27,757 nucleotides of DNA from Caldilineaceae bacterium (GTDB lineage: Bacteria > Chloroflexota > Anaerolineae > Caldilineales > Caldilineaceae): positions 1 through 27,757 of the forward strand of contig JAPKMW010000129.1 in the NCBI GenBank assembly GCA_026645575.1, in the 5' to 3' direction. The number at the start of each line of letters is the position of its first letter. Position 1 is the first letter of the stretch. The notes beneath the pieces were generated by a model that had not been told where the DNA came from, made no database searches, and saw only the letters and a list, made by a program, of their open reading frames with translations. A program made the translations under genes and the position numbers. Shown in pieces: positions 7,240 to 13,074 of this stretch.

Positions 7240-8374
7240 TTGTCCTATGCAAGTTGCTTAACCGTTGCAACAGGAAGGTCACGGCTTGATCGACATCTGC
7301 CTCGGTTGTCCCGCGGCCCAGGCTGAAACGGACGGCACCCAAAGCAACGGCACGGGGCGTCCCCATGGTCAGGAGTACCGATGACGGCTCAGTCTGTCCG
7401 GCATGGCAGGCCGAGCCGGTGGAGGCCGCCACCTCCGGCAATGCCGCCAACAGGGTGCTGCTGTCGATTCCGACAAAACTGATATTCAGGGTATTGGGCA
7501 GCCGCTCCACAGGATGACCGTTTAGTGAAAGCGCCACCTCATGGTTCATAAGCCTCTGATGGAGTCGGTCGCGCAAAGTCCGTAACTGCCCAGCCGTTTC
7601 CAGCAGCGTTTCTCTGGCCATCTGGCAGGCTGCACCCAACCCGACCATCCCGGCGACATTCTCGGTGCCGGCCCGGTGCCCGCGCTCATGGCCGGCGCCA
7701 TGGATGAGCGGCTCTACCTGTACACCACGGCGGAGATACAATGCACCCACGCCCTTGGGCGCATAGAGCTTGTGTCCAGCCACTGTCAGCAGGTCAACTT
7801 GCAGATCGTCCACCCGCGTTGCGATCTTGCCTACCGATTGGGCTGCATCCGTATGAAAAGGAATGCCGTGTGCGTGGGCGATGCGGCCAATCGCAGGAAT
7901 GGGTTGAACTGTCCCCACTTCATTGTTGGCGTGCATGACGGTGATCAAGATGGTCTGTGGGGTGATGGCTTGCGCCACAACATCCGGATTCACCATGCCA
8001 TATCGATCCACCGGCAGGTAAGTCACCTGGAACCCCTGTCGTTCCAGATAGCGACAGGGTTCCAGGATGGCCGGGTGCTCCACCTGCGTAGTGATGATGT
8101 GGTTGCCCCGGTTCCGATTGGCCGCGGCAATGCCCTTAATTGCCAGGTTGTTCGCCTCGCTGCCACCGCCTGTAAAGACAATCTCATCAGGCGCACACCC
8201 CAGCAGCGAAGCCACCTGTCCACGCGCCTGTTCGACCGCGGTATGGGCTTGCACCCCGTATGGGTGGCTGCTGGATGGATTGCCAAAGTGCTCGCGCAAA
8301 TAGGGTAACATCGCCTCTACCACGCGCGGGTCCACGGGGGTCGTCGCATTGTAATCCAGATAAATCGGCTGCAT
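7232..8374 (-). CDS. Cysteine desulfurase (NifS/IscS family)
   Basis: A 380-residue class V PLP enzyme that would release sulfur from cysteine as a persulfide for transfer to acceptors. The start LDYNATTPVDPRV is diagnostic; the PLP lysine is Lys202 in VAGHKLYAPKG, the PLP-ring His is in VEHPAILEP, and the persulfide Cys323 sits in STGSACHAG. ATG 8374 has AGGAGG about 9 bases upstream. It is preceded by the ArsR-rhodanese gene (72-bp gap, same strand), which suggests that sulfane sulfur made here is handled by adjacent rhodaneses. Whether it serves Fe-S assembly, or selenium handling, cannot be decided from sequence. Confidence 0.93.
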   Translation of the reverse strand: MQPIYLDYNATTPVDPRVVEAMLPYLREHFGNPSSSHPYGVQAHTAVEQARGQVASLLGCAPDEIVFTGGGSEANNLAIKGIAAANRNRGNHIITTQVEHPAILEPCRYLERQGFQVTYLPVDRYGMVNPDVVAQAITPQTILITVMHANNEVGTVQPIPAIGRIAHAHGIPFHTDAAQSVGKIATRVDDLQVDLLTVAGHKLYAPKGVGALYLRRGVQVEPLIHGAGHERGHRAGTENVAGMVGLGAACQMARETLLETAGQLRTLRDRLHQRLMNHEVALSLNGHPVERLPNTLNISFVGIDSSTLLAALPEVAASTGSACHAGQTEPSSVLLTMGTPRAVALGAVRFSLGRGTTEADVDQAVTFLLQRLSNLHRTNE

Positions 8375-8446
8375 GATTCAATCCCTCCTAAAGAATGTTT
8401 TGTCTAGTTGTGCTTTCCATAGCTCCTCCGTGACTGTGCTTGACAA

Positions 8447-9118
8447 TTACGTGTGACTAATTCTATAACCAGCTTGCTGCCACTCCACCACCCCTTCTTC
8501 CAGACGGGCGACCGGCCAACCATGCGCCGCCAGCAACGCGAGTGCATCGTCGGCATAGACGCAGTACGGGCCGCGGCAATAGGCGACAACCGTCTTGTCC
8601 GGCGGCAGTTCGCCAAGCCGGCGCGCCAATTCATCGAGCGGCATGGAAATCGCTTCCGGCAGATGGCCGGCACCATACTCAACTGCCGGCCGCACGTCGA
8701 GCAAGGTGACCTCGCCGCGGCGCAAGCGTTCCTGCAGCTCATCTGCCGAAATGGGTTGGAATTCATGCTGCCGCGGACGGTACGCGGCGCGCACCACGGC
8801 GACTTCCGCCAATTGCCCCTCGGCGACGGTGCGCAACTCAGTCCATAGGCGCGCCACCGCCGGGTCGGCCAACTGGTAACGGATGTAGACGCCTTCGCGT
8901 TGGGCGCGCACCAGTCGCGCCCCCTTGAGCCGCTGCAAATGTTGCGAAGTGTTGGCCACGCTCATCTGCGCTTCGTGCGCCAATTCTTCCACGGTGCGCG
9001 GCGCCTGCACCAGCAGATCAACCAGCTCCAGCCGATGCGGATTGGCCAGGGCGTTGGCGATTTGGGCAAAGAGTTGATAGAGCCGATCTTTGTGATGACG
9101 TTTTTCAGGATTTTGCAT
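8447..9118 (-). CDS. ArsR-family regulator fused to a rhodanese domain
   Basis: About 223 residues. The N-terminal winged helix (IANALANPHRLELVDLL, TVEELAHEAQMSVANTSQHLQRLKGARLV) is ArsR/SmtB type. It is joined to a C-terminal rhodanese (TLLDVRPAVEYGAGHLPEA) with a catalytic Cys in VVAYCRGPYCV. The fusion suggests a regulator that senses sulfane sulfur or processes its own ligand; this follows from domain logic and the known persulfide-sensing ArsR proteins (BigR/SqrR), not from direct proof. ATG 9118 fits family length; ATG 9124 is nearly as likely and neither has a strong ribosome site. A 7-6-7 dyad upstream is its probable operator. Confidence 0.88.
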   Translation of the reverse strand: MQNPEKRHHKDRLYQLFAQIANALANPHRLELVDLLVQAPRTVEELAHEAQMSVANTSQHLQRLKGARLVRAQREGVYIRYQLADPAVARLWTELRTVAEGQLAEVAVVRAAYRPRQHEFQPISADELQERLRRGEVTLLDVRPAVEYGAGHLPEAISMPLDELARRLGELPPDKTVVAYCRGPYCVYADDALALLAAHGWPVARLEEGVVEWQQAGYRISHT

Positions 9119-9161
9119 AAGCATGTTTCGAGCAAACGATATTGACAAACTACACTCAATT

Positions 9162-9181
9162 ATTCAATTGATTCATTGAAT
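9162..9181 (-). promoter_or_regulatory. Probable ArsR operator
   Basis: A perfect inverted repeat, ATTCAAT-6 bp-ATTGAAT, lies 43 bp upstream of the ArsR-rhodanese start. AT-rich dyads of this form are typical ArsR/SmtB binding sites, so autoregulation is likely. Confidence 0.65.
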
Positions 9182-9350
9182 ATTAATCCTAAATGAATTG
9201 GATGTCAACTTCCGCCTACCTTGGTGCGCGCAGTCTGCGCAAGCTGGCAACAACCAAATGAGCGCCATCTACGGCTATAACCGGTTCTCTATCTCTCTTA
9301 TGTACCTTCATTGATGCAGTACGTCGTCCAATTCGGTAAGATGAAAAACG

Positions 9351-9386
9351 TATTATCGGTTTTAGATATCGGTTTTCGATTTCGAG
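9351..9386 (+). promoter_or_regulatory. Putative -10 box and tandem PadR-type operator
   Basis: A -10-like TATTAT (9351-9356) is followed by TTTAGATATCG (9361-9371) and TTTCGATTTCG (9374-9384), a tandem pair at 13-bp spacing and each one mismatch from TTTCGATATCG. The same motif and spacing occur before the TSUP gene, and a single copy before padR. No convincing -35 was seen. The ribosome site GAGGAGG follows immediately. Confidence 0.5.
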
Positions 9387-9395
9387 GAGGAAACG

Positions 9396-9611
9396 ATGAC
9401 ACAACAGCAGGAACAAACCCACGATCCGCATTACCATGTCCAGAATGTTCAGCAGAAGTTGGAGGATCTGATCACCCATCTACGGCAAGATGTGGGCAGA
9501 GTGGACGATCCCAAGGCAGAAGCGCTCTTTGAGACAACCGCCGAGGTGTTGGGCGGGCTAAAGACAGCCTATCAGCACTTTAGCCGCCGGAGTGAAGAAG
9601 CCTGGCGCTAA
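9396..9611 (+). CDS. Conserved-looking 71-residue soluble protein
   Basis: The small protein (71 residues) has a strong Shine-Dalgarno (GAGGAGG, 5 bases before ATG), a His/Gln-rich start (QQQEQTHDPHYH) and an amphipathic helical body (QQKLEDLITHLRQDV ... ALFETTAEVLGGLKTAYQHFS). No cysteines, no membrane segment and no recognised domain. It is monocistronic, bounded by a strong hairpin terminator, and has the putative PadR operator right on its promoter. That suggests stress-induced expression together with padR and the TSUP gene. Function unknown. Confidence 0.75.
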   Translation: MTQQQEQTHDPHYHVQNVQQKLEDLITHLRQDVGRVDDPKAEALFETTAEVLGGLKTAYQHFSRRSEEAWR

Positions 9612-9636
9612 TAGTATCGACCGCTACAACCAGTGT

Positions 9637-9677
9637 CCATGAAGCGACGCCACTGATTTGATGGCGTCGCTTCATGG
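9637..9677 (+). terminator. Hairpin terminator, 16-bp perfect stem
   Basis: Arms CCATGAAGCGACGCCA and TGGCGTCGCTTCATGG flank a 9-nt loop, 25 bp after the stop of the 71-residue gene. The stem is perfect; a U-run is lacking (it is followed by AACTAAAACA), so efficiency is inferred only. Confidence 0.65.
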
Positions 9678-9858
9678 AACTAAAACAGTGACAGCAAACC
9701 CAACATACAAAGTGGGAAACCGGTAAATCAGTACATCGGTATTGGCAACCGACTCCTTGCATGTGCCTTTTGCGGCTACTGAAATAAAATGCAGATTTTG
9801 CGGGGGTATGCAAATTTGTTTTTCAGCCGCGTAGCTCCGCGTTTATCCGCGTCCGCTT

Positions 9859-11004
9859 TCAACTTAGATAAGCCAAGCCCAACCCAATAATCCCGCCGGC
9901 CAAGACCAGCCACGCCGAATTGAGTTTGAAGCGGAAGAGCAGGATCGCCGCCACGATAGCCAGCAGCACCGTCGGCAGGTCGATCAGCGCGGCGCGGCCT
10001 AATTGCCAGGTGACACCGGCCATCAGGCCCAACGCCGCCACATTGACGCCATCCAAAAAGGCCGCGGTCCACGGCGACTTGCGAATGTGGGGCATGATGC
10101 GTGTCAGCAACCCTACAAAGAGGAAGGAAGGCAGAAAGATGCCAATGGTCGCCACAACGGCACCAGGAATACCAGCCAGGAGATACCCAACAAAGGTGGC
10201 GGTAGTGAAGACCGGCCCCGGCGTAAATTGCCCAATCGCCACCGCGTCGAGCAGTTGTTGATCGGTCAACCAGCCGTAGTTAACCACCAGATCATTACGC
10301 AAGAAGGCGAGCAAGACGTAGCCGCTGCCATAGAGCAACGCCCCGACTTTGAGAAAGATCAGGAAAATGCGGTCGAGTGAAATTGGACTCTCGACGGCGG
10401 TTTGAGATAACCAACGGGGCAACCCCACCAGTGGCAAGATCGCGGCCGCGGCGTCTGGAAAACGCCGTACCGCTTGGATGGCAACGACCAGCAACGCGCC
10501 GCCAAAGAGCACCACCAACTCATTCACGCCCAATAGATAGGCCGCTGCCGCGCCCACACCAACCGCTGCCAACACCGGCCCTTTGAGCGCCGTCGGCACG
10601 AGTCGATAGAGGGCTTGCACCACAATGGCAATGATCACCGGCTTAATGCCGTACATGAGCGCACCGCCCTGCGGTGTGCTGCCATATTCAACATACAGCC
10701 ATGCCAGCGCCAGCACAATCAGCACCGCTGGCATAATAAAGCAGACGCCAGCCGCAATCAGCCCACGCCAGCCGGCGCGGACATAACCAAGATGGATCGC
10801 GATTTCAGTCGAATTGGGGCCGGGCACCAGGTTGGTGGCACCCACCATGTCGAGAAACTCTTGTTCTGCCATCCACTTGCGCCGCGTCACCACTTCATCG
10901 TGCATCATCGCGATGTGGGCTGCGGGTCCGCCGAAGGCCGTAAAGCCCAGGCGCAAAAAGAGAAGAGTCACTTCACGCAGTGACTCAGTTTGCATAGTTT
11001 GCAT
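9859..11004 (-). CDS. chrA: Chromate transporter ChrA (two CHR domains)
   Basis: A 381-residue membrane protein of the CHR superfamily. The N-terminal half has the hallmark LGFTAFGGPAAHIAMM followed by a segment with VGATNLVPGPNSTEIA. The C-terminal half repeats the theme: FLKVGALLYGSGYVLLAFL and AIGQFTPGPVFTTATFVGY. Two halves in inverted relation and about 10-12 helices identify the long-chain ChrA type, a chromate efflux pump. ATG 11004 is preceded by AGGAT 5 bases upstream; a second ATG three codons in is possible. It is transcribed away from a repeat-containing 5' region and toward the 71-residue gene. Confidence 0.92.
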   Translation of the reverse strand: MQTMQTESLREVTLLFLRLGFTAFGGPAAHIAMMHDEVVTRRKWMAEQEFLDMVGATNLVPGPNSTEIAIHLGYVRAGWRGLIAAGVCFIMPAVLIVLALAWLYVEYGSTPQGGALMYGIKPVIIAIVVQALYRLVPTALKGPVLAAVGVGAAAAYLLGVNELVVLFGGALLVVAIQAVRRFPDAAAAILPLVGLPRWLSQTAVESPISLDRIFLIFLKVGALLYGSGYVLLAFLRNDLVVNYGWLTDQQLLDAVAIGQFTPGPVFTTATFVGYLLAGIPGAVVATIGIFLPSFLFVGLLTRIMPHIRKSPWTAAFLDGVNVAALGLMAGVTWQLGRAALIDLPTVLLAIVAAILLFRFKLNSAWLVLAGGIIGLGLAYLS

Positions 11005-11025
11005 TGGGTATCCTGTATTGGTGTA

Positions 11026-11114
11026 GGACGTGCGTCGTTCGCTGTGGCGTCGTTCGCTGTGGCGTCGTTCGCTGTGGCGTCGACAGGCTCAGCCACCGGG
11101 AACGACGCACGTCC
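11026..11114. repeat. Short palindromic element with three 15-bp tandem repeats
   Basis: The 89-bp stretch is bounded by perfect 15-bp inverted repeats (GGACGTGCGTCGTTC at 11026-11040, GAACGACGCACGTCC at 11100-11114). Inside, GCGTCGTTCGCTGTG is repeated three times head to tail (11032-11076), followed by a GTCGACAGGCTCAGCC segment like dispersed repeats of many bacterial genomes. It sits between the chrA start and the rhodanese stop. Confidence 0.75.
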
Positions 11115-11130
11115 GATTTGTTTTAGGGAA

Positions 11131-11460
11131 TTATGTGCGTTCAACCGGATAGCCGGCCGCTTCCCATGCTGGGAAACCGCCGTCCAATGCGCGTGCATCA
11201 TAGCCGCTCGCCCGGAGCAGCGTTGCGGCCCGTTCGCTGCGCGAACTGCCGCGGTGATGCATGTTTCAATAGGGCACGACGGGGCGATCGCGTGGCAGTT
11301 CAGCCAGCCGTTGTGCCAGCGTGTCACCGGGAATGTGGCGCGCGCCGGGGAGATGGCCGGCGGCGTATTCTTCCGCGCTGCGCACATCGATCACCGTCGG
11401 CGGTTGGGGTGTTGCAAGTTGTTGCTGGAGTTCGGTCGGGGGGATGTAGAGTTCGCTCAT
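11131..11460 (-). CDS. Rhodanese with UGA at the catalytic Cys codon (candidate selenoprotein)
   Basis: ATG 11460 (ribosome site AGAGG 8 bases upstream) opens a 109-codon rhodanese. The frame reads TVIDVRSAEEYAAGHLPGAR, then RPVVPY, UGA (codon 65, 11268-11266), NMHHRGSSRSERAA, and GGFPAWEAAGYPVERT before TAA at 11131. The order and spacing are exactly those of single-domain rhodaneses of the YCNMHHxGSSRSERAA type, and the UGA falls on the active-site cysteine. No other stop or frameshift interrupts it. A hairpin follows at SECIS-like spacing. Selenocysteine insertion is the attractive reading; a TGC/TGT to TGA mutation or a sequencing error is the alternative. As a conventional gene it would stop after 64 residues, without catalytic residue. 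It is followed upstream by padR. Confidence 0.72.
11225..11252 (-). promoter_or_regulatory. SECIS-like hairpin downstream of the UGA codon
   Basis: Beginning 13 nt after the UGA, the mRNA can fold as GCGGC/GCCGC (outer stem), a small internal loop (A opposite GG) and GUUCG/CGAAC (inner stem) with apical loop CGCAG. The apical loop lies 25-29 nt after the UGA and has G as its second base, both in keeping with the published bacterial SECIS pattern. The sequence also encodes the conserved SSRSERAA segment, so the structure may be incidental. Confidence 0.45.
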
Positions 11461-11501
11461 GACAAAACCTCTTTTTTCTATACACACGAGGAACAGCTTT
11501 T

Positions 11502-11547
11502 CCTGGGAACGCCGGCATCTTGCCGGCAGGATGCCGGCGTTTCCAGG
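11502..11547. repeat. GCCGGC-rich palindromic intergenic repeat
   Basis: An 18-bp inverted repeat with one mismatch (11502-11519 and 11530-11547) encloses a 10-nt loop; the motif GCCGGC occurs three times. Placed between padR and the rhodanese gene, it resembles dispersed palindromic repeats (a REP/MITE-like class) and may act as a transcript stabiliser or weak terminator. Confidence 0.6.
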
Positions 11548-11588
11548 GTGCCGTTGGCATTTACGTACTGGAAGGGACGGATCCAATC

Positions 11589-11927
11589 CTACTCTGGATC
11601 AGGCAAACTGGTCGGGCCATGCCCCTCGATGACTTCGGCAACCAGCTCTTGAATCTTTTGGCGCGCTTCCACCAGCGCCGCACTGCCCTGGGCGGTAATC
11701 GCATAGTACTTGCGCACCTTGCCACGGACCACTCGTTCTTCAGACAACAAGTAGCCCTTGGCTTCCAGTTGATGGAGGATGGGATAGAGCGTGCCCGGGC
11801 TCAGTTCATAGCCGTGATGGCGCAGCTCTTCAATCAAGGCCAGGCCATAGACCGCTTCCTGCTCGGCATGATGCAGAATATGAATTTTGACAAAGCCTAA
11901 AAAGAAATCACGAATCATCGTCGGCAT
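11589..11927 (-). CDS. PadR-family transcriptional regulator
   Basis: A 112-residue protein. The winged helix of the PadR family is clear: LHHAEQEAVYGLALIEELRHHGYELSPGTLYPILHQLEAKGYL, then the wing RGKVRKYYAITAQG and a short C-terminal helix, ending PTSLPDPE. The ATG at 11927 lacks a strong ribosome site, and ATG 11918 is an alternative. A -10-like TATACT with the TTTCGATATCG motif immediately downstream indicates autoregulation. The rhodanese gene follows 128 bp downstream on the same strand, so the two may form an operon, and the TSUP gene lies beyond the promoter in the same orientation. PadR proteins often sense small molecules; the ligand here is unknown. Confidence 0.9.
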   Translation of the reverse strand: MPTMIRDFFLGFVKIHILHHAEQEAVYGLALIEELRHHGYELSPGTLYPILHQLEAKGYLLSEERVVRGKVRKYYAITAQGSAALVEARQKIQELVAEVIEGHGPTSLPDPE

Positions 11928-11940
11928 CTTTGTTTACGGA

Positions 11941-11987
11941 TTTCGATATCGGCACAGAGTATAACATTGATAGGCGACCTGCACAAA
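11941..11987 (-). promoter_or_regulatory. padR promoter with TTTCGATATCG operator
   Basis: On the minus strand a -35-like TTGTGC (11987-11982), an 18-bp spacer and TATACT (11963-11958) precede the motif TTTCGATATCG (plus-strand 11941-11951). The operator core CGATATCG is a perfect palindrome, placed where the transcription start would lie, as expected for repression. Confidence 0.5.
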
Positions 11988-12055
11988 TGGAGTTTTTCTG
12001 TAACGAAACGAGTGACTCTTTCCTATCGCGGATAAAGCAAAATCGCAGGGGTAGG

Positions 12056-12841
12056 TTAGAACAGCCCGCTAACCATCCCTACGCCAACGAGCACGAGCAT
12101 TGCGCTAACCAGCAGTTGCACTGTGCGCAACGTAACCTTTTTGATGAGTCGCGTCCCCAGGAAAGAGCCGATAAACGCAGCCCCGATGGCGGCCAGCACC
12201 AGGCCGCCTACGCCGCTGTCAATTTGGCGAAATTGGATGGCGTAAAAACTGGCGCCGTAAACAACGAGCCGCGCAACATCGACGATGACGGCTGACACCG
12301 TACCGGTGCCGACAAACGCTTCTTTGTCCAGCCCGGCTTTGATCAGAAAGGCCGATCGCAGCGCGCCTTGATTGCCGGAAAGGCCGCCAAAAAAGCCGGA
12401 AATGAGTCCGCCCAACGGTAAATATTTGCGATCAAAGGCTAACTCCTCGAAGTGGGGTAGCAGATCAAAGAAGGCAAAGGCAATGATCACCACGCCAATC
12501 ACGACCTTGACCAGGGTGACATCGTGCGTTTGCCCGCCCAGTTGGTATTGGAAAAGCGGCGTCGTGTCTGCCACCCAGGTTAACAGCAGCGCGCCGAAGA
12601 TAGCGGCAATGGCGCCGGGCAAGGCAAAGCGGGCGACGACCTTCCAATCGGCTTTGCGCCCAACTAAGAGCACCTTAAAGATGTTATTGGCCAGGTGAAC
12701 GACCGCTGTGGCGGCCACGGCGACCGGCACCGGGAAAAAGAGGGCAAAGGCCGGCATCAGCACCGTCCCCAAGCCAAAGCCGGAAAAGAGCGTCAACGCC
12801 GCCACAAAGAGGGCGACCAAGCAAATAATCACATAGTCCAT
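12056..12841 (-). CDS. TSUP (TauE/SafE) family permease
   Basis: A 261-residue membrane protein of the sulfite exporter TauE/SafE family (TSUP), with about eight predicted helices. Family marks include the initial FSGFGLGTVLMPAFALFFPVPVAVAATAVVHLAN and the internal repeat GGLISGFFGGLSGNQGALRSAFL. TSUP members move sulfite, sulfoacetate or other organosulfur anions. ATG 12841 has GGGAG at 6 bases upstream. Its promoter carries two tandem TTTCGATATCG sites shared with padR and the 71-residue gene, so PadR control is likely. Together with rhodanese and MBL genes nearby, a role in removing sulfite or thiosulfate made by persulfide turnover is a reasonable inference. Confidence 0.88.
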   Translation of the reverse strand: MDYVIICLVALFVAALTLFSGFGLGTVLMPAFALFFPVPVAVAATAVVHLANNIFKVLLVGRKADWKVVARFALPGAIAAIFGALLLTWVADTTPLFQYQLGGQTHDVTLVKVVIGVVIIAFAFFDLLPHFEELAFDRKYLPLGGLISGFFGGLSGNQGALRSAFLIKAGLDKEAFVGTGTVSAVIVDVARLVVYGASFYAIQFRQIDSGVGGLVLAAIGAAFIGSFLGTRLIKKVTLRTVQLLVSAMLVLVGVGMVSGLF

Positions 12842-12907
12842 AGCATACTCCCACGCATTTGCCGGCGCTGATAACAGAGCGCAGCTAAGATGAAATTTGT
12901 TATAAGT

Positions 12908-12967
12908 TTTCGATATCGACTTTCGATATCGTTATTCAATTATAGGGCGATCCTGCTGCTTCTGCAA
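12908..12967 (-). promoter_or_regulatory. TSUP promoter with tandem PadR-type operators
   Basis: Minus-strand -35-like TTGCAG (12967-12962), a 17-bp spacer and perfect TATAAT (12944-12939) are followed by two exact copies of the TTTCGATATCG motif (plus strand 12908-12918 and 12921-12931), 13 bp apart. This is the best match among the three loci sharing the motif. Confidence 0.6.
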
Positions 12968-13074
12968 ACTTGTTGCGTGTTTATTGAACAATTCAGGTTA
13001 TGCCTTTGGCGCATTGCGGTCTACAATACAGAATTACGAGATTCGTTTATCGGCCGACGGCGCACCTATCACCT

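Noticed and set aside
7676..8308. 210-residue plus-strand frame opposite the cysteine desulfurase
   Set aside because: Shadow of the strongly supported desulfurase; no ribosome site and no recognisable domain.
9216..9479. 87-residue minus-strand frame opposite the 71-residue gene
   Set aside because: No ribosome site; the plus-strand 71-residue gene has a strong site and terminator.
11026..11114. CRISPR-like repeats
   Set aside because: Units are 15 bp, directly adjacent with no spacers, so this is a tandem repeat and not a CRISPR array.
11266..11268. UGA as a general code change (UGA = sense) in this organism
   Set aside because: Several genes here use TGA as the plain stop (for example the first ABC gene at 606-608 and MerR at 3421-3419), and Trp is encoded by TGG, so the standard code applies.
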